DNA from: Bryobacteraceae bacterium
GTDB lineage: Bacteria > Acidobacteriota > Terriglobia > Bryobacterales > Bryobacteraceae
NCBI GenBank assembly: GCA_030041495.1
Contig: JASHNT010000064.1
Location: 1 to 64,000 of the forward strand
Direction: 5' to 3'
Length of the DNA stretch: 64,000 bases
Positions within the stretch are counted from its first letter, which is position 1. Each line of letters opens with the position of its first letter. Made by a program: the position numbers and the translations under genes. Below, in pieces: positions 25,682-35,084 of this stretch. The notes beneath the pieces were generated by a model that saw only the letters and a list, made by a program, of their open reading frames with translations, was not told where the DNA came from and ran no database searches.

Positions 25682-27232
25682 ATGGGTAGTGACGAACCGG
25701 CTGGACCCGTTCTTGAACACTTGGTTTTTAAGGTAGCTCAGGGCCTTGCCCAGGAAAGCGAGCCGCGCTTCTTCGAATCATTGGTACGCAATTTGGCGCG
25801 GGCGCTCCCGGCGGATTTTGTTTTCGCCGGCGCTTTGGAGCCGGAGGAGAATCGGATCGTAGCTCTCGCCTCCTTTGGAAACGGCGAAGCAGCGCCGCAC
25901 GACTTCGATCTCGCCGACACTCCATTTCGGACCGCCACGCCGGAACGTGTGGAGACGGTCTCGTGCCCCACTGGCGCGGCCGAACAATTCCCCAACGATC
26001 CCATCTTGCGCACCGTGCCCGGTGACGGCTATGTTGCCGCACCGCTGATGGACTCCTCCGGAAACCTGCTCGGCGTGCTCAGCGCGGTGACCCGCCACCG
26101 CCTGGAGGATCCGAAGGTGGCCGAGGAAGTCGTGCGTATTTTTTCGGGGCTTGCGGCAAGGCAGTTGGAAATCGTCAAGCAGATTCGATTGCTGGAGCGC
26201 CAGAACGCGGAGTTCCGGCGTGCCACCGAAGAAGGAATCGGCTCGAAATCGCACCTGGAGCGCGACGTCGCCTATCTGCGTGACGAGATCCGTATGGCGT
26301 ACACGCCGGGCATCGGAAACAGCCCGGAGTTCCGCGCCTTGTTGAACAACATCCGCCGCGTTGCGGCCACTTCTGGAATCGTCCTGATTCAGGGCGAGAC
26401 CGGATCCGGCAAGGAGCTGGCGGCTCGAGCCATTCACAATCAGAGCCCGCGCCGCAGCCGCCCGCTGGTAAAGCTGGACTGCGTGGCGACGCCTCCGGAG
26501 GCTCTGGAAGTCGAGTTGTTTGGCGGGTTGCGGGATCCACGCTCGGACGCCGCTCCGCGCATCGGGCGCCTGGATTTCGCCGACGGCGGAACGCTGCTCA
26601 TCGACGAAGTGGGCGCGCTGCCTTTGGACATCCAGGCCAAACTGCTGCGCGTGATCCAGCAACGCGAGTTCCGGCCGCTGGGTTTTCCCCATACAACCAA
26701 AGTTGATGTTCGCCTGCTGATGACCACCAACCGCGACCTGGAGCAGGCGGTCAAGGAGCAGCGCTTCCGCGCGGACTTACATCAGCGCCTGCTGACGGAC
26801 TCCGTGCATGTGCCTCCGTTGCGGCGCCGGCGCCAGGATATTCCTCTTCTGGTGGAGCGTGTTCTGCACATCCTGGAACGGCGGCTAAGCCGAGCCGGCC
26901 TGCGCGCGTCCGAACGGATGATGAGCCAGATGATGACTTATAACTGGCCCGGCAACATCCGCGAACTGGAGCAGCTTTTGTCGCGAGCCGCGCTTCAAGG
27001 GGACACGGAGCTGGATTTGCCGGTCCATGCAACCGCCTCCGAGGCGCCGGAGCCGGTTACGCTGCAGGAGGCCGAACGCAAGCACGTCTTGCAGACGCTG
27101 GCCATGTGCAATTGGGTGATTGAAGGTCCGCGAGGGGCGGCCACGGCGCTGAGCATTCCGCCCAGCACCCTACGCTCGCTGATGAAGCGATTGCAGATCC
27201 AGCGCGCCAACAAGCCCAGCGGGGCTCAGTAA
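25682..27232 (+). CDS. NtrC-like AAA+ regulator (GAF, AAA+, Fis) lacking the GAFTGA loop
   Basis: Taken from the ATG at 25682 (516 residues). Residues about 15-160 form a GAF domain, followed by a coiled linker. The AAA+ domain has Walker A GETGSGKE (about 238-245) and Walker B GGTLLIDEVG (about 302-311), and the arginine region RFRADLHQRL. Where activators of sigma-54 carry GHExGAFTGA directly after ELFG, this protein reads ELFGGLRDPRSDAAPRIGR: the loop that touches sigma-54 is replaced. The Fis-type helix-turn-helix (RGAATALSIPPSTLRSLMKRL) is intact. It may therefore control sigma-70 promoters, as TyrR does, or be inactive as an activator. It is divergent from the DHA2 transporter gene and could control it. 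Confidence 0.85.
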   Translation: MGSDEPAGPVLEHLVFKVAQGLAQESEPRFFESLVRNLARALPADFVFAGALEPEENRIVALASFGNGEAAPHDFDLADTPFRTATPERVETVSCPTGAAEQFPNDPILRTVPGDGYVAAPLMDSSGNLLGVLSAVTRHRLEDPKVAEEVVRIFSGLAARQLEIVKQIRLLERQNAEFRRATEEGIGSKSHLERDVAYLRDEIRMAYTPGIGNSPEFRALLNNIRRVAATSGIVLIQGETGSGKELAARAIHNQSPRRSRPLVKLDCVATPPEALEVELFGGLRDPRSDAAPRIGRLDFADGGTLLIDEVGALPLDIQAKLLRVIQQREFRPLGFPHTTKVDVRLLMTTNRDLEQAVKEQRFRADLHQRLLTDSVHVPPLRRRRQDIPLLVERVLHILERRLSRAGLRASERMMSQMMTYNWPGNIRELEQLLSRAALQGDTELDLPVHATASEAPEPVTLQEAERKHVLQTLAMCNWVIEGPRGAATALSIPPSTLRSLMKRLQIQRANKPSGAQ

Positions 27233-27321
27233 CGGCCCGCTAAGCCCGCAGCGGGCGAGCTCCGTGTGCGGCAGGCTCGAAAGGGTTGAGGGCGCCGCAG
27301 CAGCCCTTGCGGGCGTCCCTT

Positions 27322-29295
27322 CTAGTGGACGGTGACGGTCTGGTCGCCGTCGATGTAGGCCAGGTAGATGGTCCCTGCTGGAGCAGCGACGGTATCGGTG
27401 GACTTCGGCTTACCGTTGACGCTGGAATCGACGGAGTGATCCGCGCCCTTGGTCGGCTCCGCCCGCACTTGCAGCTTGCGGTCCGCAGCCTCGACCTGAA
27501 GCAGCTTGTAGGTCATGCTCTTGCCGCCGATGCCGAAGGCGCCCTTCTTCTTCTCATCCACGACGGCGCCGGTAACGATGGCTCCCTTGGCGATCGCAAC
27601 CTTGTCGCCCAGCACCAGAAAGTCGGACAGCACCTTGAAGCGCACCGAATCGTCTTTCTTGGCGCTAGCCGGAAGGTCTTCGGCCAAGGCGATGGGAAAC
27701 CCGGTTCCGTCGGCAATGGTTACGGCGATTCCACTGGGTTTGGCCGGAGTCTTGGGAGCGGTGCTGGCAGGCGCGGGAGCCGGTTGCGGCCCAGCGGCCT
27801 GCGCGGCAGGCGGTTGTTGCGAGAGCGGCGCGGGAGATGAGGGAGGAGCAGGCGCCAGCGGACTGGGCGCCTGCGCGTTTGAAGGTGCGGCAGGCTGCGT
27901 TTGCGGAGTCTGCTTGGGCGTGGAATGGGCTGGGGTGGGCGTAAGCGCGGAGGCCTGCGCCAGAGCTTTCCGGGGGTCGCGCATCACTTCGATAAGGTTT
28001 TCGGGGACCCTCGCCTTGGACAGGCGGATCAACTCCGATGGAACCAGCACGAATTTAGTGGATTTAGACGCGCGGATCTGCGCGATGATCTCGTTCACCG
28101 GCACCTTGGCATCGACCATCTGGATGACGTCGTCGTTGCTCATGGGCTCGTCGGGATTCGGCGCCGGCGGCGCGGGGCTGGCGGGAGGCTGAGGCTCGGG
28201 AGGCGCGGGGGGCTCGGCTGGCGCGGCCGCTTGCTCGGCTACCGCGGCGGACTGCCGGTGATGGTGGGTCCACCAGACGCTTCCCCCGGCGATGAGAGCC
28301 AAAACCAAAGCGCCGCTGAGGACCCCGATAAGCACCGGCCCTCGGCCGGCTTTGTCCGTCCCGGCAACGGTCTTCCCGGTTTGCACGCCGCTAACAGAAA
28401 GGCGCGAGCGGTACAACGCTCCCGAGTCCGATTCGTGTTTGAGCGCCGAGAGCGCCATGAACACGTCGTGCATGGTTTGCCAGCGGCCGTCGGGCTGCTT
28501 GCGGAGGCAGCGCTGAATCACCATCTCAAGCTGGGGCGGAGCGTCAGGAGCGAACTCGGCGACCGGCCGGGGCTCATCCCGCAGAATGGCGGAAAGCGTG
28601 GTCAAGGCGGAATCGCCTTCGAAGGCTCGCACGCCAGTCACCATTTCATACAGAACCACGCCGAACGAGAAGATGTCACTGCGGGTGTCGACCTTTTTAC
28701 CCTGCGCCTGCTCCGGCGACATGTAGCTGACCGTGCCGATGATGGAGCCTTCTACAGTCAAAGGCGCATCGGCGATGGTCTGTGTGACGTCTGTGGGCGA
28801 ACTCACGGTCGTGATGGGGCCGCGGTCAGTAAGCTTGGCCAAGCCGAAATCCAAAATCTTGACCAATCCCGAATCCGTCACCATCACGTTGGCCGGCTTC
28901 AGGTCGCGATGCACGATGCCGGAGGCATGCGCCGCTTGCAGCGCATCTGCAATCTGCACGGCGTACTTCAACACTTGCGCGGCGCGCAGGCCACCCTTAG
29001 GGATCAGATCCACCAGGGTCTTGCCGGCGACATACTCCATCACCATGAACTCGGTGTTGCCCTCGGAGACAATGTCGTGAATGGTGATGATATTGGGATG
29101 ATTCAGCGCAGAGGCCGCCTGCGCTTCCTGGATGAAGCGCCGTCTGCGCTCCGGGTCTCCGGCCGCCGCGGTGGTCAGCACCTTGATCGCCACAAAGCGG
29201 TTGAGGCGCGTGTCCAGCGCCTTGTGAATGTCACCCATGCCCCCCGCGCCGAGTTTTTCCAGGAACTGATATTGGAGAACGGTACGGCCAACCAT
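27322..29295 (-). CDS. Transmembrane Ser/Thr protein kinase (PknB-like)
   Basis: A 657-residue kinase. The kinase domain (about 10-280) is complete: glycine loop GAGGMGDI, Lys38 in VAIKVL, catalytic HRDLKPAN (129-136), DFG (149-151) and SPE in place of APE. One membrane helix lies at about 320-342. Outside it is a roughly 310-residue region with long Pro/Ala-rich stretches that frame a helical segment (NDDVIQMVDAKVPVNEIIAQI) and a C-terminal beta domain (about 545-655). Acidobacteria are rich in such kinases. No PASTA repeats are present, so cell-wall muropeptides are not the obvious signal. It is convergent with the AAA+ regulator. Confidence 0.9.
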   Translation of the reverse strand: MVGRTVLQYQFLEKLGAGGMGDIHKALDTRLNRFVAIKVLTTAAAGDPERRRRFIQEAQAASALNHPNIITIHDIVSEGNTEFMVMEYVAGKTLVDLIPKGGLRAAQVLKYAVQIADALQAAHASGIVHRDLKPANVMVTDSGLVKILDFGLAKLTDRGPITTVSSPTDVTQTIADAPLTVEGSIIGTVSYMSPEQAQGKKVDTRSDIFSFGVVLYEMVTGVRAFEGDSALTTLSAILRDEPRPVAEFAPDAPPQLEMVIQRCLRKQPDGRWQTMHDVFMALSALKHESDSGALYRSRLSVSGVQTGKTVAGTDKAGRGPVLIGVLSGALVLALIAGGSVWWTHHHRQSAAVAEQAAAPAEPPAPPEPQPPASPAPPAPNPDEPMSNDDVIQMVDAKVPVNEIIAQIRASKSTKFVLVPSELIRLSKARVPENLIEVMRDPRKALAQASALTPTPAHSTPKQTPQTQPAAPSNAQAPSPLAPAPPSSPAPLSQQPPAAQAAGPQPAPAPASTAPKTPAKPSGIAVTIADGTGFPIALAEDLPASAKKDDSVRFKVLSDFLVLGDKVAIAKGAIVTGAVVDEKKKGAFGIGGKSMTYKLLQVEAADRKLQVRAEPTKGADHSVDSSVNGKPKSTDTVAAPAGTIYLAYIDGDQTVTVH

Positions 29296-29370
29296 AAGGG
29301 AGCTTTAAGCCGAGGGCTTTCTTAGTGTGTCACAACTCGCCGGCTCTGTCACATCCAGCGGCCAGCGGCT

Positions 29371-30351
29371 CTAACGGAATACCCAGCGCACGCCGGCCAT
29401 GGGCCCTTTGATGGTTCCCAGGAAATACTGGTCGGAGCGCTTCGAGGTCTTGAAATGGAACATTTTGTATCCGGCGAAAATCTCGATATGCCCGAGGCGT
29501 CCCACGACGTTAGCCTCAAGATCTCCGATGTCGGCGTGCTGCGGCAACGCGAAACCCCAGGCGCGGCCTTCGATGAACAAATGTTTGGAAGGAATGTATT
29601 CGCCGGCGACGCCGAAGTCGGGATAGAAAATCTGCTTGTTGCCAGTGCCGGGCGTGAAGTTGGGGTTGGTGTTGAGCGGGGAATCCAGCACCGCGTCCAC
29701 GCGGGTGTAGTTGAAGCCGTACAAGGTGCGGAAGCGGAACTTGGAGTCTTCCGGCGGACTCGGCCAAGTCAGATAATTCCAGGTTAGATTCGCGTTGCGC
29801 ACGCGGTACGTGTTGGACATCAAAGTATTTGGCCCGTAGGCGACCCCGAATATGTCCAGCGCGACGGGCGTGATGTAGCCGCCGCTGCCGTCGGCCTGAA
29901 AATAGCTGAGCTCGAGATGATTGAATTTCCCGGCCGGCATCGAAACCATTCCGGCCGGGGATATCGAGGAAAAGTTCGGCAACGGCAGCGTCGGGCCCAC
30001 AGCAGCCTCGTAGTTGATGCCCGTTGCAGTGTTGGTATAAGTCTGGACACCGGGGTGCAAGACTGTCGATCCCGACGTCTTCCAAAAGTATGCAGTGACC
30101 GGTTCGCCATTGTCGGGATCGTCGGGGGAGATTTCGGGCGGTGCGGCAGTAGGCGCCGGAGTCTGCTGCGGGGTCGGCTCCGTGGGCGGCGGAATCTGCG
30201 CCGGCGGCTGGGGTTGTTGCTGGCCGAAAAGCGCGGCGGTGAAGCCGAGGTATAGATAGCACACGAGGCACAGGCTCGCGGCGCGAGGAAGATCCAGTTT
30301 GTTTCGCAACTTAGAGGATAAGCTGGCGCCGTGGCATGGTTCAAGCGGCAT
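29371..30351 (-). CDS. Outer-membrane beta-barrel-like protein, unknown function
   Basis: A 326-residue exported protein. A hydrophobic signal region lies at about 24-43, after an unusually long leader; next come a Pro/Gln-rich low-complexity stretch (residues 45-75) and a C-terminal part built of alternating strands (for example RFRTLYGFNYTRVDAVL, HLFIEGRAWGF, HIEIFAGYKMFHFKTSK, MAGVRWVFR). The aromatic ends fit a small outer-membrane barrel, although the last residue is Arg rather than Phe. Function unknown. Confidence 0.6.
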   Translation of the reverse strand: MPLEPCHGASLSSKLRNKLDLPRAASLCLVCYLYLGFTAALFGQQQPQPPAQIPPPTEPTPQQTPAPTAAPPEISPDDPDNGEPVTAYFWKTSGSTVLHPGVQTYTNTATGINYEAAVGPTLPLPNFSSISPAGMVSMPAGKFNHLELSYFQADGSGGYITPVALDIFGVAYGPNTLMSNTYRVRNANLTWNYLTWPSPPEDSKFRFRTLYGFNYTRVDAVLDSPLNTNPNFTPGTGNKQIFYPDFGVAGEYIPSKHLFIEGRAWGFALPQHADIGDLEANVVGRLGHIEIFAGYKMFHFKTSKRSDQYFLGTIKGPMAGVRWVFR

Positions 30352-30375
30352 TAGATGGTCCCGGGCCGTAACGGC

Positions 30376-31155
30376 CTAGATAGTCTTCGTGGAGCCCCCG
30401 TCCATATCGATCAGCGAACCCTGCAAAAAGCGGCCTTCCGGGCCCACGATGAACGCGGCCAGAGCCGCGATATCGGCGGGTTCGCCAACGCGGGTGATGT
30501 TTTCTTCTTCGACGTAACGCTGCTCGGCTTGGGATACATCGATTTTACGTTCCGCGGCGAATCCCTCCAAGCGCCTTTGAAAGCGAGCCGTGCGCACGGT
30601 GCCGGGGCTGATCGCGTTGACCTGGACGTGGTCGCGCAAGCCGGCCTCAGCCATGGCCTTGGTGAAGGAGAGCATCGCGGCGTTGACGGAACCTCCAATA
30701 GTGAACTGTCTGCCCGGCGTCCGTCCCCCGATACCGGAGATGAACAGGAGCGAGCCCGCGGACCGTTTTAAGTGCGGCCACGCCGCGCGGGTCAGCCGTA
30801 CGGAGCCGAAGAATTTGAGCGCGAATCCATCGGCCCAATCGTCTTCCGTGAGGGCTCCGAATTCGCCGCGCTTGGTGGCCCCGGCGTTATTTACGACGAT
30901 ATCGATCCCTCCGAACCGGCTCACGGCGAATTCGGCCAACGCAGCGGGATTGCGGGGCTCGCGCAGATCCAGAGCGATGGCCGCGGCGGAGCCGCCAGCG
31001 GCTTCGATTTCCGCGACAGCCTCCGCCAGCGTGTTGCGGTCGCGCGCGCACAACACGGCATTCGCGCCTTCCGTCGCGAGGCGGAGCGCAATAGCGCGTC
31101 CGATGCCCTTGCTGGAGCCGGTAACGATGGCGGTCTTGTCCGCGAGTCGCGTCAT
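30376..31155 (-). CDS. SDR-family protein lacking the catalytic Tyr and Lys
   Basis: A 259-residue short-chain dehydrogenase/reductase fold. The nucleotide site TGSSKGIG (12-19), DLR (63-65) and NNAGA (89-93) are intact, and Ser140 is kept. The YxxxK segment, however, reads GGSVN (154-158), so both the catalytic Tyr and Lys are missing while the flanking NAAMLSFTKAMA aligns well. A subgroup of SDR proteins with a 'GNAA' or 'VNAA' version is known; their chemistry is unclear. It may bind NAD(P) without the usual reaction. Followed on the same strand, after a short gap, by the outer-membrane gene. Confidence 0.85.
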   Translation of the reverse strand: MTRLADKTAIVTGSSKGIGRAIALRLATEGANAVLCARDRNTLAEAVAEIEAAGGSAAAIALDLREPRNPAALAEFAVSRFGGIDIVVNNAGATKRGEFGALTEDDWADGFALKFFGSVRLTRAAWPHLKRSAGSLLFISGIGGRTPGRQFTIGGSVNAAMLSFTKAMAEAGLRDHVQVNAISPGTVRTARFQRRLEGFAAERKIDVSQAEQRYVEEENITRVGEPADIAALAAFIVGPEGRFLQGSLIDMDGGSTKTI

Positions 31156-31179
31156 CTTGAAAAGTGTAATGCGCCGCGG

Positions 31180-33027
31180 CTACTGCACGACGCCTTTGAT
31201 GGCGTCGTCCAAGTCGATGTGGTTTTTGTCGAGCGTGACGCCCATGGCCTGTTCCAGAGTGACTTTGGCTTTGGCATAGGTGTCCTTGGCCTGCACCTCC
31301 GCCAGTTGCGCCGCGAACAGGTCGCGCTCCACCAGGATCACGTTGTAGGAAGTAGAGAGGCCAGAGGCGAGCTTCTTCTGCTCAGCCTCGGTCTGCTGTT
31401 GCGCAAGGATGACCGCCTCATGCGCGGCTCGCACCTGTTGCTTGCCTTGGCGCAAGGCAATCAGTGCATTCTGCACGTCGATTTCGACCTGGCTTTGGCT
31501 GCGCACGCTGGTGTCCTTCATCTGGCGCAGCTCCAGCCGGGAGCGGATGTCGTCGGCCTGCGCCTGGCGGTTGCGCACCGGGAAGCCGATGGTGAGACCG
31601 ATGGCAAACTGCGGGTACTTGAAGCTCACGTTGTCATAGAATGACGTGCCGAAGAAATCGTACAGGCCGGCGGTGTTCAGCAAGGCGAACGAATTCACAG
31701 TGGGCAGCAGAGCGTTCTTGAGAAATGGCATCACATCTTGCTCGCTCTTGATATTTCCTTGCGCGATGGCGATTTCCGGCCGGTTTTTCTCAGCGATGGA
31801 GACCGAGGGATCGAGGGCGGGAATTTGATCGGCCTCCACATCCGGAAACTTGTCGACGGTGTCGATGCTGGCGGAGGCCAGCGGCTCATCCAGGTTTTCG
31901 CTGATCATGCTCTTCAGATTCAACTCGGCATACTGGAGATTGGTCTGCGCGATCACCAGATCTCTCTGGCTGGAGGCCAACTGCGATTGCGCGTTGAGAA
32001 CGTCCAGATTCGCCATGACGCCGGCCTGGAAGGCTTTCTGGTTGTTGTTGTAAAGTTGCTGCGACACATTCACGGCCTGCTCCGCCGTGCGCACGGATTC
32101 CTGCGCGCTGATCAGGTCCCAATAGGCGTCCTGCGCGGCGGCAATGGAGGCGATGAGCTGCTGGCGGAAGCTCTGGCGCTCGATCCCCTGTTCGTTTTGC
32201 GCGACCTCGACCAGGGCGCGATTCACTTTGTAGCCGAATCCGTTGAGCATCTGCTGGCTGACGGTGGCGGTGAAGCCAGGCGTATAGGCGGGATCGAACA
32301 GCAGGTGCAATTGTGTCGATCCCTGGCGCTGGACGCCGTAGGAAGCGGTGATGCTGGTGCCGGAGGGAAACGCCTGCGTGTAACTGAACGTGGCGGCTTC
32401 GGTGTTAGTCGTCACCTTGGGAATTCCGGCGATCACCAGAGTATTCAGGGGACTCTCCGTTCGGTCCACGCTGAAGCTCACGCGAAAGGTCGGGTCGAAG
32501 GTACCCGAGGGGCTGATGAACACGGAACTCGCCGAGCCGGTGATGCCGCCCGCGTTGGAGGCGCCACCTCCGCTGCCGCCCGCGGTGCCCAGAATGCTGC
32601 CCCCTTCGGCTCCGGCGAAGACCACGCTAGGGATGGTGCTCTGATCGACGCCGCGCGGGGAGGCGCCGGAGCGGGCCCGCAGCAAGTCGGTCTTGGCTTC
32701 GGGAATGTAGTATCGCGCCGCAGCAACGGTCAAGTTGTTCTGGACCACCAGGGCGACTACTTGCGCCATCGACAAACGGATTTTGCCGTCATGGACCTCC
32801 AGTAAATCGTTGGGCGCGTTGGCCAGCACGCCCTCTGCAACCGGGCGATTATGATAAGGGTCCCAGATTTTCGGGAAAACGGGAGCTGCCTTGGAAAAAT
32901 CCGGAGTTGCCGGAACAGCCATGGGGGCTTGCTGCGCGGGAAGGGTCAGTCCGCATGTCACCAGCAGCAGCCACGCCGTGCAGATCGCCCTCATGTTGAC
33001 TCTACTTGATCGCATGGCTGCTCTCAC
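31180..33027 (-). CDS. TolC-family outer-membrane factor, copy 2
   Basis: A roughly 610-residue TolC-like protein of two helical repeats (QEQGIERQSFRQQLIASIAAAQDAYWDLISAQE and a later similar part starting near EIAIAQGNIKSEQD). A signal peptide (MRAICTAWLLLVTCGLTLPAQ) begins at the ATG at 32994; a GTG at 33027 overlaps the stop of the upstream copy (GTGA), and an ATG at 33015 is also possible. TolC proteins form trimer channels through the outer membrane and periplasm for efflux pumps or type I secretion. It is about 150-200 residues longer than classical TolC, mostly from a Gly/Ala-rich insertion (about 130-170). No pump gene is in the operon. Confidence 0.85.
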   Translation of the reverse strand: MRAAMRSSRVNMRAICTAWLLLVTCGLTLPAQQAPMAVPATPDFSKAAPVFPKIWDPYHNRPVAEGVLANAPNDLLEVHDGKIRLSMAQVVALVVQNNLTVAAARYYIPEAKTDLLRARSGASPRGVDQSTIPSVVFAGAEGGSILGTAGGSGGGASNAGGITGSASSVFISPSGTFDPTFRVSFSVDRTESPLNTLVIAGIPKVTTNTEAATFSYTQAFPSGTSITASYGVQRQGSTQLHLLFDPAYTPGFTATVSQQMLNGFGYKVNRALVEVAQNEQGIERQSFRQQLIASIAAAQDAYWDLISAQESVRTAEQAVNVSQQLYNNNQKAFQAGVMANLDVLNAQSQLASSQRDLVIAQTNLQYAELNLKSMISENLDEPLASASIDTVDKFPDVEADQIPALDPSVSIAEKNRPEIAIAQGNIKSEQDVMPFLKNALLPTVNSFALLNTAGLYDFFGTSFYDNVSFKYPQFAIGLTIGFPVRNRQAQADDIRSRLELRQMKDTSVRSQSQVEIDVQNALIALRQGKQQVRAAHEAVILAQQQTEAEQKKLASGLSTSYNVILVERDLFAAQLAEVQAKDTYAKAKVTLEQAMGVTLDKNHIDLDDAIKGVVQ

Positions 33028-34985
33028 TGGGCGTGATTGGCCGCTGGAGCCGGGCCCCCTTTATAGGGTGGCGAGGGCATATCCGTCACGTTTCCGCTCA
33101 AAGCATCCTCCAGCCGGATCCCATTCTTGTCCAGCGTGGTTCCCGTGGCTTGATCCATCGCGACCAGGGCGTTGGCGTAGGCGCCTTGAACCTGTACCGC
33201 GGTGTATTGCGACGACACCAGGTCGCGTTCTTTGAGAATCACGTTGTAGGCGGTGGAGAGACCCACGCGCAGCTTCTCTTGTTCCGCGTCGCGCGACTGC
33301 TGCGCCAGGCGCACCGCCTCGCGCGCGGCCTCCACCTGCACGCGGCCCTGAATCAGGCCGATGCGCGCCTGCTGCACTTGAAGATTGATCTGATTGCGAG
33401 TGCTCTGTTCGCTGATTTGTAGCTGGTTGCGCTCCAATTGCGAACGGATGTTATCCGCTTGCGCAGAGCGGTTGCGGATGGCCGCACCGAAGCTCAATCC
33501 CACGGACTCCTCCGGGAACGTTCCCCCTAGGCTCTGCTGTAGCGATATCAAAGCACCCCCGGCGCTGATACCGGCGGCGCTGCCGTACGGCGTAATGCTC
33601 CCCTTCGACCCGGAGCTGGCGTACAGGCCGAACGCCGCAAGCGACGGCATCAAATTATTCCTTGCGTAACCGATGGCGATATTTTGATTCTTGAGATTGT
33701 TATCGGCTTCCTTCAACTCCGGCCGATTGGATGTCGCGGTTGCCAGGGCGGTCTTCAGCTCCGGCAGGTCCGATTCGCGCGGTTCCGGCAGCAGGTCCGT
33801 CACCACGATTTCAGCGGCATCCAGGTCCGGATCATCCCGCTTGCTCAGCAACTGCTTCAGCGTGGTTTCCTGCTGCTGGAGGTTGGTCTGCGCCACCAGC
33901 AAGTCGCGCTGGCTGGCGGCCAGTTGGGACTCCGCGGTGGTCACATCCAAACGAGACATGACGCCGGCCTCTTCCTGCTTCTTGGTCTCGTCCACCAGCC
34001 GCTGCACGGCGGCCAGCGACTCGGTCGCCACCTGAACGTTCAACTGGTACGCGGCCAAGCCGTAGTAGGCATCCTCCAACTGCGCCACGCTTGTGATCAC
34101 CTGCTGCTTGAAGACCTGATCCGCGGTCGCGACGTTGTTGCGCGCGACGTAGATAAAACGCATCTCGGCCGGCCGGCCGAATCCAGCCAACAGCGGCTGG
34201 TTGAAGCCGATGGAGAGGCGCGAGGTGATGTCCGGGTTGTAGATCAAGTTTTCCTGCGTCGTGTTCTGGCGCAGCGTGCTCATCGAAACCGAGTAGCTGG
34301 CCCCGGTTGTAAACATCTGGGCATAAGACAAGGAGTAGGCAAGCGCGGAACTGGTGGTGGTCGGAATGCCGGAGACGACCACCGAGTTCAAGGGACTGGT
34401 GACGTGATCGTAGCTGGTGGCAAAACTGACGGTCGGGTCAAAGGCTCCGGCCGGTCCGATCGAGACAGCTCCGCCGCCGCCGGTGATACCGCCGGCGTTG
34501 CCGGTGCCGCCGGTGCCGCCGCCGTTGGTCACGCCCGCTCCGATGGCGCCGGAGTTCAGTTCGCTGGGATAGAGCGCGCCGGTGAAGCCGCGCGCGGCTT
34601 GGCCCGACTTGGTGCGAAGAATGTCGGTTTGCGCAAACGGCACCACGTAGCGCTGTACCACGATGTCCAAATTATTTTCAAGCGTGAGCGCGAGGGCGTC
34701 GCGGAGGGACAACTCGAGCCTTCCTTCATGAATGAGGCTCTTGAGGCGCGGAGAGTTGGTCAGCACTGGAGTCGAAAGCGACCACTGCGTGTAAGGATTC
34801 CAGAGACGGGGTGTCCACTCTTTGGGACCCTTAGCAATTGCGTCCAGAAAGCCCTTTTGAAAACCCGCGTTCGTGTCGACGTTCGAGGAGCCGGCGCCGG
34901 GAGTAGGAGGGGCGGAGGGGACCTGGGCGAGCACCGCGCCCGCGCCCAGCAGAATGAAGGAGCACACGTATACTGCACGAATCAT
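33024..34985 (-). CDS. TolC-family outer-membrane factor, copy 1
   Basis: A 653-residue TolC-like protein with signal peptide MIRAVYVCSFILLGAGAVLAQ. It has the same layout as the downstream copy: N-terminal strand with NPYTQW, a Gly-rich insertion (about 165-185, GGGTGGTGNAGGITGGGG), and two long helical repeats. The two copies are clearly paralogous over their whole length, including SLRDALALTLENNLDIVVQRY versus LSMAQVVALVVQNNLTVAAARY. Their coding ends overlap by four bases, so they are translated together and may form a mixed or alternative outer-membrane channel. Divergent from the GT39-like gene. Confidence 0.85.
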   Translation of the reverse strand: MIRAVYVCSFILLGAGAVLAQVPSAPPTPGAGSSNVDTNAGFQKGFLDAIAKGPKEWTPRLWNPYTQWSLSTPVLTNSPRLKSLIHEGRLELSLRDALALTLENNLDIVVQRYVVPFAQTDILRTKSGQAARGFTGALYPSELNSGAIGAGVTNGGGTGGTGNAGGITGGGGAVSIGPAGAFDPTVSFATSYDHVTSPLNSVVVSGIPTTTSSALAYSLSYAQMFTTGASYSVSMSTLRQNTTQENLIYNPDITSRLSIGFNQPLLAGFGRPAEMRFIYVARNNVATADQVFKQQVITSVAQLEDAYYGLAAYQLNVQVATESLAAVQRLVDETKKQEEAGVMSRLDVTTAESQLAASQRDLLVAQTNLQQQETTLKQLLSKRDDPDLDAAEIVVTDLLPEPRESDLPELKTALATATSNRPELKEADNNLKNQNIAIGYARNNLMPSLAAFGLYASSGSKGSITPYGSAAGISAGGALISLQQSLGGTFPEESVGLSFGAAIRNRSAQADNIRSQLERNQLQISEQSTRNQINLQVQQARIGLIQGRVQVEAAREAVRLAQQSRDAEQEKLRVGLSTAYNVILKERDLVSSQYTAVQVQGAYANALVAMDQATGTTLDKNGIRLEDALSGNVTDMPSPPYKGGPAPAANHAQ

Positions 34986-35084
34986 ATCGAATCATTTTAC
35001 CGGTAATCGAACGATTGTGCGACTGCTGAAGGACGCAGGGCCGGCTATGCCGCATGGCTCGGGCGTGAGGTAGGCTCAAAAAAG

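Noticed and set aside
27244-27256. GCCCGC-A-GCGGGC hairpin between the AAA+ regulator and the kinase as a terminator
   Set aside because: The loop of one base is too small and no U tract follows; such GC palindromes arise often at this base composition.
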